Notes: generated by a model not told the origin, from the sequence alone. DNA of 64,000 nt from Brachyhypopomus gauderio (GCF_052324685.1 NC_135223.1:19413822-19477821); one strand, 5' to 3'. Counted from the first letter of the stretch, positions 34,158 to 46,290 are shown. Numbers and translations: made by a program.

Positions 34158-37074
34158 GCAGAAATGAAACATACAAATTACCTGCTGTCTTTTACTAACT
34201 GACTGAAGTGACACGTGCGCTATGCTGCAGACAACAGAAACTGATTCCAAGACAGTCATGCAACCGTGCTGAGACAGGTGGACTGGCCACGGGGGCTCTA
34301 CCTGGTGATTAACTTCTTGCTGAAGCGTCTCTCATATGCAGCGCTGATGGCCAAAGAGGCTACAAAAGAGCAATCTGACACCACCGTCTGTGATGTAAAC
34401 AAATAACACATTGCTATTCAGCCATTTAGTGGTGTTTTTTGAAAGCTTCTGAAGAGACAGGCAGAGTCTCCATGGTGTGGAGAGCATGAAAGAGTGGCAC
34501 CTGTTTGATGCTGAAACTGGACACGGTGAAAATCATAGTGGGGTTGTTGCAGATGTCGTCAGGACGGACCCAGCGAGAGAAGATGGCTGACTGTTTAGGG
34601 GACAGCGCCAGTTTCCCATACTTGTCTCTTTAGATCAACAAACAGTGGCCTGGTTGAAAAAAAGCTTTTGCAAACAGTTTCTTGGCAGTAAATGAGTACA
34701 TACAGCAGATCAAGCACAGATCAGTACAGCAGCTCTGATAGGTGTGTTGAGATCACACCATGTCAGGTGCTCCGCTGAAAAGTGAAAGAAGAAGAAAATA
34801 GAAGCACTCACGAAAATGGAACTGGGAAGGCAAAGCGTTCCCTCAAGTCCACGTTCATGAACGGCACATATTCAATCTTATTGATCTTGGAAGTCGTCCT
34901 TCAATGCACAAAGCAGAAGAGCGGACATGAGAAGTCATGTCTAAAATGGAGACACTGATGGAATATGAGAATACGGCACACGAGGAGCAGGTGCCAGCCG
35001 CCCTCACCTGAGCACCTCTATCTCCTCGGATGTGTAGCGCTGGCCCTGCGGCTCGCTGGACTGCACGGGGCGCACCGGCTGGGGCCTGTCTTGGAGGGAG
35101 AAGTCGGGACCCAGGGGCAGGTACTGCCTCACAGGCGCTGGGGCCCTGCCAGCGGAGGAGGGGGGTTTGTCCTGGGCTGGGGGTTTAGAAAGGGTTTCTT
35201 TCAGCCCCTCTGCCCTGAAATACACCAACAAGGAAAACAAGGTAGCAAGAAGACATAATGAATCGCAAGCCAATACACAACACTGAGGTATGGCACATCA
35301 GCAGCTGTGTAGCGTGGTCCCCAACGGCGCCGGCACTCACCGGTCCAGAGCCTGGCGAGCCAGCTGCTTCAGTTTACCCTGTAGTGCCTGATCTGAGGTC
35401 TCATTTGACTATGGCACAGAGGGGAGACAGTGCAGAGTTCACCAGAACAGCTGTACAGTTTCAGCAGTAGTTTTGATCACGAATGGGACTTCACACAAAG
35501 CCCTGCCCTATACCTTTGGGCGTGTCTAAAGTGAATCAAACACCGCTGCCATGTTTCCACTTCCCCTACTCTCAACAGTCCACGGCCACAGGTCCCTGTG
35601 TATCCGTTTTCATTTACCAGGCTTTATTTATTTATTTAAGGTTTATTTTAAGACCAAACATACCAACCAGATGAAACAAAAAGCACTGGTATTCCTGCTT
35701 TTTTCCCCCTGCATCTCCATTACAGAACCTTTGCTTGGACAAAATGACTCACGGCCTGTATGCACAGCTCCACAGCCTGAGTGTACAGCTCTATGGCCTC
35801 GTCACTGTTGCCCTTCTCGTCCTCCTCGAAGGCCTGGGTCACCAGGAAGTACGCCCGCTCAAGGTCCAGCTGGTGCTTGCTCTTCAGGGGGTCACTGCTT
35901 TGGGCCTGAACTGATGGAGGGAGATCCGATTCAGCATGTTTGTAGGAATTGCAGGATAAAATGTGGACATCGTATATCAAAATGGTAACCAAAAGTTGAG
36001 AAAAATGCCTGAAATGCCTTTTATTGTAATTAGTTTTTATTTGGGACAGTAAATGTCTAAGTCATATAAGGTAAAACTGTCACCGAGTAGCTAAAACTAC
36101 ACATAAGTTTTTTTTGTTTTTTTTTTATCAGTGGCCCTTGTTAGACTGGGACAAAGCACTCAACCAAACACCTTCTGCACTGTACACATATACACACATA
36201 AAAAAAACAGGTGTGATGCTTCTTGAATTACCTAATCAAAAATTAAAAAAAATAATCTCTTAATGTCTAATAAGAAATGAGTCAGGATTGTCTATTCTGT
36301 TGCTGGGCTAAGCCTATGACAAATGAAACAGGGAGACAGGTCAATTCTTCTTTACAGCAGCTAATAGGACCAGAGAACACTCCTACAGCTTGCAAAAAAA
36401 AGGTATGTGTAAGAACATGACTATTCGCACCCACACCAAAACCAACGTAAGCATTAATGGAGCATGAGCCACGGAAAGTTCCCTCCCAAGAGGCACTGCA
36501 AAGCCTCCTAAACAATATTACTACATTACAACATTTCAGAGGACTGACCAGCGCTAAGAAGAGCTTGTACTCTTTCCAGGTACTCGTTGACTTTTCCTTG
36601 AATATTCTCCAGTTTGGACCCTGCCATGCCAGCATAGATGAGGGCCTGCGCTGCCTCCTAACGTAGGGGGGGGGGGGGGGGGGGGGGGGGACAAAGAGCA
36701 AAATAAAGACCAGTAAAGGTTTACAACACTGATACTTCTGACATATAACTAGGTTATATTTAACTCTACACAGAGGTGTTTGGTGAGTTTTGTTTAACAG
36801 TCTCCCGTTAACGTGGGAGTTTGACATGGCCTGAAGGGTAGAAATACCCAACTACAGTTAGCATGTCTCTTACCAAAGCCTCAGGTGGCATGTTGCAGCA
36901 GCATGATGCCACCGGGATACGTCAGAGTTCTCCAGCTGCCCGTGTGAGTGTTAACACTGAACAACATTTTACCTTATAGAAGAACATCGCGTCGTTGTAT
37001 CTTCCTCTCTGGTCGTGGGACACCGCTGACTTGGCAAATTTCACAGCATCAAGCTCCAGCGCGCTACAGTCCAT
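29646..37074 (-). CDS. capn7: CAPN7, calpain-7 (PalB-type cysteine protease)
   Basis: Twenty-one coding exons in transcript order: 37074-36973, 36657-36549, 35910-35753, 35408-35341, 35214-35008, 34898-34812, 34627-34501, 34387-34302, 34085-33992, 33879-33733, 33572-33466, 33377-33257, 33044-32900, 32818-32719, 31621-31489, 31379-31304, 31093-30948, 30573-30511, 30410-30280, 30057-29965, 29790-29646. They encode 814 aa (human 813), and all phases agree. CAPN7 is an atypical calpain without EF-hands. Its N-terminal tandem MIT domains (about 1-150 here) bind ESCRT-III proteins such as IST1 (established). The catalytic triad is intact: C292 in [13 protein letters not shown]460 in [13 protein letters not shown]480 in [12 protein letters not shown]. 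Two C-terminal beta-sandwich domains end in VSQLQ. The acceptor of exon 2 is preceded by a 25-base C run and that of exon 9 by (GT)n. Intron 14 carries a hAT relic. The gene converges with SH3BP5. Confidence 0.96.
31706..32600 (+). mobile_element. Internally deleted hAT transposon in CAPN7 intron 14
   Basis: The 895-bp element is bounded by TAGGGCTGTTGCGA at the left and the inverted ACCGTGACAGCCCTA at the right. Perfect 8-bp target duplications TGAGAGAC lie at 31698-31705 and 32601-32608, the hAT hallmark. Inside on + is the beginning of a transposase (ATG at 31909, with VWEHFGFK typical of a BED-finger start). It runs directly, in another frame, into the last part of the hAT dimerisation domain: [54 protein letters not shown]. 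The catalytic core between them is missing. It is a non-autonomous deletion derivative inserted antisense to CAPN7. Confidence 0.9.
34094..34155. repeat. (CA)31 at CAPN7 exon 9 acceptor
   Basis: A pure 62-base CA tract in CAPN7 intron 8. In the transcript it reads (GU)n and ends only nine bases before exon 9, separated by GATCTACAG. Confidence 0.95.
36666..36690. repeat. G25 homopolymer at CAPN7 exon 2 acceptor
   Basis: Twenty-five consecutive G on +. In the CAPN7 transcript this is a pure C25 polypyrimidine tract that precedes TACGTTAG and exon 2. Confidence 0.95.
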
Positions 37075-37500
37075 TTTGCTAACCTATCTCTGAATTTTGT
37101 TCGTTTCTTTCTTTGTTTCTTTCTCTCTCTCTCACACTAACTAGCTCACAAGCTAGCCAGTTAGCTAACCAGCTTGCCAGTTTCTAGCAAGTTTTTCATC
37201 CCCAGTAAATCTTAAGACTGATAAAAAAACCCGGTGGGATGAAATTCCACCTTTTTTCAGGTATAAGTGATAAAAACCGTTGAAAGTAACGTAGATTCTC
37301 AACAACCTACGCCGTAAAACCCGCACTAGCCTGGAACTTGACAAGCTGCCTCCTTCAACCCCACTAACACTTCTACTTCCGGGTGGGCGGTTCTCCGAGC
37401 TGTCATGATGCGTCATCTGAGATTTCCGAGACGTCACATTGCAGTCAAGCCAACAACAACAACAACAAAATACGTTGGGAAATCCCTGCCACAGGACGAG
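37075..37500 (-). promoter_or_regulatory. CAPN7 upstream region (promoter inferred)
   Basis: The region immediately upstream of the CAPN7 start codon. It contains a pyrimidine-rich stretch at 37104-37135 and a cluster of GCTAGC/AGCTAG-type palindromes at 37140-37175. There is no clear TATA box or strong CpG island. Promoter location is inferred from the gene start only. Confidence 0.35.
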
Positions 37501-37501
37501 T

Positions 37502-37546
<45 letters not shown>

Positions 37547-37800
37547 TTCTTCTTCTTCTTCTTCTTCTTCTTCTTCTTCTTCTTCTTTTGGCAATTCCCG
37601 TTTAGGGGTTGCCACAGCGGATCAAACTCCTCCATCTGGCCCTGTCCTGAGTGTCCTCCACTGAAACACCAGCCAGCGGTATCCTCTACCACTGCATCCA
37701 TAAACCTCCTCTTTGGTCTACCTCTCCTCCTCTTGCCTGGAAGTTTCATCCTCAAGACCCTCCTGCCAATATAAGGAAGAGTCACTTCATACATAGAGGA
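37501..37800 (-). mobile_element. LINE 3' end with (GAA)n(GAT)n tail
   Basis: Minus-strand translation from about 37800 contains GRRVLRMKLPGKRRRGRPKR and then RFMDAVVEDT. This is the extreme C-terminus of a fish non-LTR reverse-transcriptase polyprotein ('GRRKRGRPKRRFMD' type). The DNA from 37590 to 37775 matches a fish LINE 3' end that includes GGGGTTGCCACAGCGGATCA. The element ends in a trinucleotide tail, (GAA)n then (GAT)n, at 37501-37588, as expected for a simple-repeat-tailed LINE. It is 5'-truncated and about 0.5 kb upstream of CAPN7. Confidence 0.75.
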
Positions 37801-38759
37801 ATTCAAGATAATAATGTGTCCTCTATTCAGTTTAATAATTCACCATTGTTAAGCAGTTCATCCACCTAGAAGTTCAGGTGTGTTTTATTTGCACAGCTCA
37901 CGAAGGGTTTCGGTCTTAGTTATATCAGCCATTAAAAGGACGCTGATGATATTAACATATATTGTGTTCTGAAAAACGTGAGTTAATTATGTTGAACTAA
38001 ACAGGAAATTTGAAAATCTTGCCCTGTCACATATGTTGGTTATTTGATTTGGTAAAAGAATATATACTTGTGGCTGTTTTGTCTGGGTGGTAGACAGCAG
38101 ATGGTGCTATAACTGAAGAAAACATGGCTCTGATTACTGAATGAAACATGGGGGAATGCCACTTTCACTGCAGCTGGGCTGCATACTGGTCCCATTTTCA
38201 GTTAAACCAACTATGGCCTATTTTGTCTAGTTGTGGTAGGAAAACTCCTCCTATGTGTCAAAACGTCATCAGCTTGTTTGGGATTTATGACATCTGAAAT
38301 TGTTGCTCTTTTCCTAAGAACATCTAGATTAAACTTGTTAACTGAATATAATTTGAAATGCCATGTTGTCTTGCAAGAACGTAATGAGTGCCACATCTTT
38401 ATGTCACAGTTTCATGTGAGAAACTAGATTAGGATTGTGATCCAATAGATCTTGGTGATCTTATTTATGACGCTGGCGATGAAATGCCTCTCACATAGTC
38501 ACATAGTGGCCAAGACTACTCCATAAGAAGCTTAATTCAGTTAATCCTCAGTCTGCATTTGTTCACTGCTTTATTTACTGGAAAAAGACTTCATACTTTG
38601 TGAGAACTGCAGTAATATTCCAATAGCAAAATGGACGACATATTCAACACATTCATATGATGAATATGCTTTCTACATTATAGTTTACATTACTAGTAGT
38701 GTCTGTAGTATCTGCACTATTGTACATAACACAGGATGAAACAAGTCTAAAAAGTCAGA
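37801..38759. other. Non-genic stretch upstream of the duplication
   Basis: AT-rich, with no gene, RNA gene or named repeat recognised. Confidence 0.4.
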
Positions 38760-38787
38760 CCATGGTTGAAGACATTTTCAACTAACT

Positions 38788-38796
38788 CTGTGTGCA

Positions 38797-38879
<83 letters not shown>

Positions 38880-38913
38880 TTGTGTGTGTGCGTACGTGCG
38901 TGCGTGTGTGTGT
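38788..38913. repeat. (TG)n microsatellite, long
   Basis: A TG tract of about 125 bases with scattered C and TTTG interruptions. The corresponding tract in duplication copy 2 (44452-44475) is only about 24 bases. Confidence 0.93.
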
Positions 38914-39598
38914 AATCAACTGTTAAATGTATGTATAAGTGAGGCGAGATATTTGAGTTTGTTGAGGTTAAATGAGTTCCAGATATCAGACTCTGCAGTG
39001 GAAACTACACTCTTCTTGGTTATGGTTATGTTGGAGCAGATCGTCTTGGTATGTGTAAATATTTGTTCTGAATAAGCCATTCTGCGCCTATACAGTGTAG
39101 CTTTGTAAGTGCACAGCTATACAGTCTAGCTTTGTAAGCACACAACTAGTTAATCATAAAGAATAGTTTTGACAAACATGTTTATGTTTTAGCTCTACAT
39201 ACATTTACAGAATGCAGCTTTGACATAGTGGGGTGATAATACAGGTACAAAACTTACTTCATTTATGCTATTCAGTCCTGTGATTATTATGTGATGGAAA
39301 CTGAGTATAGAAACAATCTCATGAAGTATTTTAAAACTGCTGTTATCATACCAACAAGTCTTGCAGTTAATCCTATGGAGTATATATGGAATATAAATCT
39401 TGCTCAGTAAGATACTCACAACAAAGTTTATGAATCATTTCCAGAATTTAATTCCTGAAAACAGAATAGTATACAAATACAACACTATATATTATCCAAA
39501 ATCATTATTTTAGATCTATACACTTTCAGCAAATATACTCTTGCCACTTCATTGTTTTATAATGATTTGTGCTGCAAGTGGCCATTAAATGCATAAAC

Positions 39599-39864
39599 CA
39601 GGCGTACTCAACTAAATTTGTCCGCGGTCCAATTTTGGCAGATACCTGTGACCTGAGGTCCGGTGCGGCGGGGGTGGCGAACGTAAGTTGTTGAGCGGGG
39701 TGGCGAACGTATCACTCGTGACGGAGTGTTTTTTCAATAGCCCTGAAATAAATGCTACGGTTTTGTTTTGGTACGTATCCAGTTAATCAGGAATGAGATT
39801 GGGTCCGGACAGGATCGCGTTCGGGTCCGGATCCGGACCGCGGCCCGCCAGTTGAGTACCCCTG
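39599..39864. mobile_element. hAT-type MITE with 8-bp TSD
   Basis: A 266-bp element with imperfect terminal inverted repeats: CAGGCGTACTCAACT at the left, and AGTTGAGTACCCCTG at the right end. Identical 8-bp duplications GCATAAAC lie at 39591-39598 and 39865-39872. Its interior is GC- and CpG-rich, with repeated TCCGGA motifs. Duplication copy 2 lacks it and has an uninterrupted TTCATAAACTGTTAC at the same place. No coding capacity. A diverged relative in inverse orientation lies at 59261-59483. Confidence 0.88.
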
Positions 39865-40597
39865 GCATAAACTGTTACAAACACAGATGTTTCAAGTGAC
39901 TCAGCCTCTTTTATCAATATTACTGACCCCAAATAACTTCATTTGGAGCACTTCCCTGCTAAGCCTAATAGCAGTGCTTACGCAACTACAGGCAACTTCA
40001 TTACCTTCAGAAAAGGTTAGTCTAAGATGTTACACATATTACTCTATTAATTAAAGCATACTGATTTGAAATATCACTTCTAAACTTAACATTGGTGATG
40101 CAACTGTATGCATATATGAACATATAATTTTTCATTACATTCAGAAAATGTGAAACAGCAGTGTTAATTTGTTGTTTTTGTTTTTACAGCTTAATGATGA
40201 ATACTGTTCTAACCTCATTAAAGGCAGACCTATAAAGGGCTCAAACTGAGGCCATATGCTGAAACAGTGAATAAAAAACATGAAAAGGATGAAGAGTTAG
40301 GGATCACACACACAGGACCAGGGAACACACAGCACTGCAGAACTGTCCCTGTAGAAAAAGGGACCCGTGTGTGTAAAAAATCAATAAGTGTGTGATCGCA
40401 AGTTTGCCATTGGGTGTGGTCCGCCCACTGGTTTCCTTGGTGCACCATGACAATTAATATCCTAATTAGTTTGCTAATGATCCAACAATGCAGCAATACA
40501 TATATAATACAAATATATGGAAAGTGTCAGTGGCAAAACAGGGGGAAAAAGTTAATAAACTAGTTGTGATGAGATTAGAATAGCTAGTGTCATTTTT

Positions 40598-40760
40598 GGC
40601 AGCTGTGGCCTAAAGGTTAGAGACATGGGCTTGGGCTCATAAGGTTGGTTCTTCAAGCTCTTCAACTAGCAGGAAGCATGTGTGAAGTTGCCTTGAGCAA
40701 AGCACCTCATCCCCTAACGGAATACAGGTGGCTGCTCACTGCTGTGCATGGGTTAAATGG
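40598..40760 (+). mobile_element. tRNA-derived SINE, degenerate
   Basis: The head GGCAGCTGTGGCCTAAAGG contains an A-box-like TGGCCTAAAGGTTAG. A decayed B-box region lies near GGTTGGTTCTTC. A body with CTTGAGCAAAGCACCTCATC follows, which is the common body of fish tRNA-derived SINEs (CTTGAGCAAGGCACCTAACC). It lies inside duplication copy 1 and is absent from copy 2. Confidence 0.75.
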
Positions 40761-41682
40761 GGAAGAATTGCCCTAAGGGAATTAATAAAGGGTTTTTCTT
40801 CTTCAACTCAAAATGATCGAAAAGTTCATGCAAAACACTCCATCTAATTATTCTTCCGGTTTACGATTTAGATCAGGATGTGGTGAAGATTTTGACAGTA
40901 AAGTTTGTTGGATGCAGCTGGAAGAGAGAACGATTTCTTCAGATAAATCTTTTGAGCGTTTGAGCAGCACACATAACCACATTTTCAATTATTCACTTTA
41001 TATGTCATCTCTGTGGCTACAGCAAAAAAATGAGTGAATCCTGTGGGGCACTTGTGCTTTTATTGGTGGGCCACACTACGTATCTTTCACTTGAACTGTT
41101 CAACATTCTAACACATGAAGACCTTTTACTTCAGATTCTCCTCTTTAAACCTGGATACCTGCAATGTTGTTTAAATCATTAATAGTTTTTGTACTGATTC
41201 TGTAAATATGTTGTAAATATTTTGCAAATATTTACAAAATGATAAGTTGGGCGTCACTGAAACCATGTGGGAATCAGTTTGTGGAAAGAATGCCATAATG
41301 ACATTATTATGTAATGACTTCAACCATGTGATAAACAAATGAAAAACACCCTGTGAATGCTCTCATATTGTATATCAACATAATTACACTTGTAAGTATG
41401 TTTTTTTCTACGTTGTGATTTCAAGGGAACACCTTGAACTTTGCCCCCATGGTCCCACCTTGATTTCTCAGTGTGCTGGTTCTTCTGAGCCCCAGGGTAC
41501 ATTATCTCTCAATAGGAATGACATGGAGTCAATCGTACCAAGAAGCAAGCACAGTATATTAAGTAGTAATTATAGTAAAGTCAGGGGAAAGAGGATGTTC
41601 ATGCAAGGTAGGACAAGTACATGAATAATATGGGAGGATATAGTAGTGGTGCACTGCTGCTGCATACCTTCAGTGACCTGTG

Positions 41683-41838
41683 TTTGATCCCTGGGTTTGA
41701 TCCCTGGGTTTGATCCCTGCGTTTGATCCCTGGGTTTGATCCCTGTGTTTGATCCCTGGGTTTGATCCCTGCGTTTGATCCCTGAGTTTGATCCCTGGGT
41801 TTGATCCCTAGGTTTGATCTCTGGGTTTGAGTTCCCTG
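41683..41838. repeat. 13-bp minisatellite (TTTGATCCCTGGG)n
   Basis: Eleven complete and one partial copies of a 13-bp unit at an exact 13-base spacing. Most changes fall at the eleventh and twelfth positions. It sits in a part of duplication copy 1 with no counterpart in copy 2. Confidence 0.95.
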
Positions 41839-43830
41839 TCACCTGTGTGGACTTTAATCCTCTGTAGGTTTCCTCCTAGAGTACTCTGATTTTCTCCTGC
41901 ATTCCAATTGTGTACATATTAGCTTCCTCTAAATTGGCTTTCTGTATCTGTGCATATGTCCTGTGATGGACTGGTGTCCTGTCCAGGTTTATTTCACATC
42001 CTGCACTGCCAGAATAGACTCTGGTCCTGCACAGCCCTGAACTGGATTAAGTTTTTAAAGATGAAAGAATAAATGAACTAAATACTTTTAATTAATTATG
42101 TTTGATGAAAGCGGAAAGCATTACGTTTAATATGTTTTAATCAATAACTCCCAGAGCACAAAATAGTGGTTTCTGGATTTCTTATCTTTCATTATTTTTC
42201 AGCAAACGTGGAAACGTGCAAGCTTCAGTGTATGCCAATAAACACAAGGCCATGTGTGGTTCATAACCTTTAGTAGGAAGTTCTGAGGAACTTCACTGCA
42301 TGATTCCACCCTCAGAGTTGGACTTGGTCTGAGCCAAATTTAACTTTCTGCCTGCCATTGTCTTTTATAATGTCTGGTGGACTATTATTATTTTTTTTAT
42401 TCCAGTTCTCTCTTTTTTGGATTTAGAAAAAAGATATATGTTACAAGTCTGCCATTAACAGGAAGCAAGTATGAGAAAATGGTACATGAAAAAATGGGTA
42501 ACGAGGTTGGGGATGGAAGTAGAAACAGGTGCAGTAACACCATCAGACACAAGAACAGGAACGGAGACCAAAACAGGTACAGAGACAGTAATGGGGACAA
42601 GACAAAACTAGGAATGAGGGCAGGAAACACAGGCCTGGACACAAGAGGACAAGGGTAGAGTTGAACATCACATGCATATACAGTCAAAGGCAAATCAGAA
42701 GTCATCGGAGAGCATCGGGGCGTGGCCACTGGAGAGGAACTACATGCTGGGTGACGACGTCCATGTGAGAAACAGGCTCTGGATCATTGTTAGGGGGAAT
42801 ATACATAGACATAGCAGCCTCAACACAGTCCCTCATGATTTAATTCCCACCCACATATGGGGTGTCCAATATCTAGCCCCATAATAATCCCCCCCCCCTC
42901 CCCCATGTGAGATGGGTTTGGAGGTGGTGACTGCAGGAGGGTTTATGTGTATGGGGGGTGTGCGGCTAAGGGAAACTAGAATCCCCCCAAAGAACTAGTT
43001 TCCACTGCACGATGATCCATAAGCAGCTTGGCCCATTGCAGTGCGTTTCCCTGGAAGGGAATCCAGTCTTCCATAAATCTTCCAGAGATTTACAGAAAAT
43101 AAAGTAATTCAACTTTCTACAGAACTCTTAGCATCGTACACGGCTGGGAAGGGCATTAGAGAGGGAAACCACAACGAGTCCTCAGCACTTATCTCAGGGG
43201 ATAAATTAGCTTGTGGTTGGTTACGCCTTGCTGTGTCCATGGTAGGTTCTGTGTTTTTGCAACAAAACTGAGGATGGACGCAAGTGCATGAGCTACGAAT
43301 AAAAGGGATAACTGACATATAGAAGCAAACAAAAAACACAAGACACGAAGGTGGGGGATTGTAGGGACACCAAACCAAATCGATAGCGAGAAAACAACAT
43401 TGAACTAAACTGGGCTAGCTCTTTGGCATTGTTTTGGGGAGCTCTTATGAAGATCTGACCTGCTTTAGTCCATTAGCACAGTTAAAGGAATACTCAGTTT
43501 TTATGTCTATTCTTAAATCTAATCTAGCTATCACAGTTGAAGCACATGGATGATTACTATGGGTAACGTGTGTGACAGGGCTTCCCAGCGAGCAGCCTGC
43601 GTCTGGCAGCGATGACATCCATGTGGCCCTTTGGTTTCTGTTGAGCTTCTCTGTTACCTGTGTTGAATGTTTTGGCTTTGAGGCATGTCCCACACTCATT
43701 CACCATGTCACCTCTGTGTTGCTGCAGTGTTTAATTATTGGCCCTTTGGTCATTAGTGTTACGCATCAGCTGGAGACTCCGGTTTGCTTCCTTCGGTTTT
43801 GCCCATGATAACTGACTGCTCTGGAGGCAG

Positions 43831-44421
43831 CAGTCTCTTTATTATTTTCCTCTTCTTTTGTCACCTGCATGTCGTGTCCTCTCTATCCCTCCTCCTCCAC
43901 CCTTCTTTATCATAAAGTGACAGCAAGGAAGACAAAATGGAACATCATAGAATAAATAAAATCAAATTAATCACAAGCAAAACTGTCACATTACAGCCCT
44001 GGCCCCCTCCCTTCAGGCCTGTGCATATGTAATCCGTGTCCATATATATATTTCCTGTGGGTGTGGTTGTTTGTGCATGTGTTCACGCGTCTCGTCATAG
44101 ATACATGTTGAAGACTACTCGTCTCTGCGCCCTGCCTCATCCTCAAAATGTTTCACAAAGACGAACTGATAAAAACGGATGCCAGGGTATAAGTGTGGTG
44201 GTAAGAAGGGAAAGTACAGGGCTGAGAAGAAGGCGAGCACATTCCCCCGTACACCTCAACGCTGCTCTGGACAGCCTCAGAGCGCGAGGGAGACCTCATG
44301 TGCGCATCTCTGCTTCAAGGGCACTCACGAAGCCAAGGAGATGGGGATGGCTAGGTTCTACCTGGAGCACTGAGTGCCTCAGTGGGCACTCCCCCCCACA
44401 CTGATCTACCTGTAATACAAA
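43831..44421. other. Spacer between duplication copies
   Basis: Sequence separating the two duplicated blocks. It includes a less AT-rich, CpG-containing island at about 44090-44380 that carries the unexplained open frame listed separately. Confidence 0.5.
44179..44373 (+). CDS. Unidentified short open frame, coding-like
   Basis: A 64-codon frame from an ATG at 44179 to a TGA. An in-frame stop lies three codons upstream of the ATG. The third-position G/C content is far above its flanks, and the product is basic and Cys-containing (starts MPGYKCGGKKGKYRAEKK, ends MARFYLEH). I do not recognise it. It could be a real small gene, an exon, or a piece of a processed pseudogene: the neighbouring + frame just upstream also reads coding-like (FHKDELIKTDAR), which hints at a frameshift. 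No poly(A) tail or promoter was found. Confidence 0.2.
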   Translation: MPGYKCGGKKGKYRAEKKASTFPRTPQRCSGQPQSARETSCAHLCFKGTHEAKEMGMARFYLEH

Positions 44422-46259
44422 AAATGGTTGGTGACATTTTCAACTAGTGAAGTGTGTGTGTGTGTGTGTGTGTGTAATCAACTGTTAAATGTATATATAA
44501 GTGAGGCAAGATATTTGAGTTTGTTGAGGTTAAATGAGTTCCAGATATCAGACTCTGCAGTGGAAACTACACTCTTCTTGTTTATGGTTATGTTGGAGCA
44601 GATCGTCTTGGTATGTGTAAATATTTGTTCTGAATAAGCCATTCTGCGCCTATACAGTGTAGCTTTGTAAGTGCATGACTATACAGTCTAGCATTGTAAG
44701 CACACAACTAGTTAATCATAAAGAATAGTTTTGACAAACATGTTTATATTTTAGCCCTACATACATATATAGGTCTTGCTCAGTATATCCTATGTGAATA
44801 CTTACAGCAAAGTCTATGAATCAGAAATTCATTCCTGAAAAGAGAATAGTATAATCCAAAATCATACTATACACTTTCAGCAAATATATTCTTGCCACTA
44901 AATAGCTTTTCAGTAGTTTAATAATTCACAAGTGCTGCAAGTGGCCATTAAATTCATAAACTGTTACAAACACAGATGCTACAAGTGCCTCAGCCTCTGT
45001 AATCAACATTACTGACCCCAAATATTCACTCTGCTTCATTTGGGACACTTCCCTGCTAAGCCTAATAGCAGTGCTTATGCAACTACAGGCAACTTCATTA
45101 CCTTCAGAAAATGTGTAGAACAGCTTTGCCATGTATAATTTTTCATTAAATTCAGAAAATTTGAAACAGCAGGGTTCATGTGTTGTTGTTATTCTTACAG
45201 CTGTCGTGGCAAACGAATACTGTTCTAACCTCATATAAAGGCAGAGTCATAAAGTGATCAAACTGAGGCCATATGCAGAAACAGTGAATAAAAAAGGATG
45301 AAAAGGATGAAGAGTTAGGAAGATGGTGGCAAGCACGTAGCGTAGCATGAGTGTGGCTGAGGAGGGTCTCTACTGAACTCCATACCAGCAGAACAAGGCA
45401 AACAAACAAAGCCCAGTGAAGCAGCAGGCAGGTGTCACACACACACAGGACCAGAGAACACACAGCACTGCAGGACTGTTCCTGGGAGGGATCCCTCGAG
45501 AAGGCTCATATGCTAAACTTGATAAGAAAATAGTCACATCTGACAAGCACCTGGCAGGATTGTACTAATTTGTAAAGCAAGGTTGGTTGGATACAGTTGG
45601 AAATGAGGGAGGTTTCTTCAGATCAGTGTTGCTTGCCTGACACACATTTGAACACATATCAACATATGCAAACAATCATCTTTTTTTCATCTCTGTGGCC
45701 ACATCAAACATGTTAGTGAATCCTGTGGGAGACACATGCTTTTGTGAACCACACTAAGTATCTTTTAGTGGAACTATTGTATCACGTGCTTGTACTTAAA
45801 CTGTGAACCAAAATAAGTATCTCTCAGTTTAACTATTAATCGACATTCTAACATAGAAAGACCATTTACTTCAACTTCTCCTCTTTAAACTGGTCTGTCT
45901 CTCTTATATTTTCATTACTCTTTGGCCAACATGGGAACACAGACAAGTTTCAGTGTATGCCAATGAACACAAGGCTGCGTGTTTCATAACACTTACTGGG
46001 AATTTCAGTGGAACTTCACTGTAGGATTTCAGTTCACATCTAGAGGAAAACATAAATCTAGCCTTTCTCCCAGGGGGGAATTTATTTACGATCTAAATGA
46101 ACAATCGCAGTCGCAGTATCATTCGCAGCCATCTCATTTGTAATCTGGGTTACATGACATTGAATTATTGATGATTTGGACGGTATTCATATTTTTATCA
46201 TACCATAATTAATGGTGATTGAAAGTTCCTTATCAGTGACTGTCAGTATGTGTGTGTGT

Positions 46260-46290
<31 letters not shown>

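Larger units (their letters stand above)
38760..43830. repeat. Tandem segmental duplication, copy 1
   Basis: Homologous to the 44422-46450 segment in the same orientation and order. Matching blocks: 38760-39210 with 44422-44765, 39530-39598 plus 39865-40390 with 44875-45480, 40880-41155 with 45570-45900, 42180-42320 with 45905-46040, and 43590-43790 (weaker) with 46300-46455. The first block is nearly identical outside the TG tract. Copy 1 is longer because it gained a hAT MITE (39599-39864), a SINE (40598-40760) and a minisatellite-bearing block (41160-42170). The duplicated sequence has no gene that I recognise. Confidence 0.8.

Noticed and set aside
37165-37806. A 213-codon minus-strand frame with Lys and Met runs.
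   Set aside because: It is the end of a LINE polyprotein read through its (GAA)n(GAT)n tail into unrelated sequence.
38800-39075. Open frame shared by both duplication copies (ending NICSE).
   Set aside because: It starts in a TG microsatellite. Two of the three differences between the copies in the compared stretch change the amino acid, so there is no sign of protein selection.
41570-41842. Minus-strand frame with repeating Gly-Ile-Lys-Pro-Arg-Asp-Gln peptides.
   Set aside because: Purely the translation of the 13-bp minisatellite; no start context or homologue.
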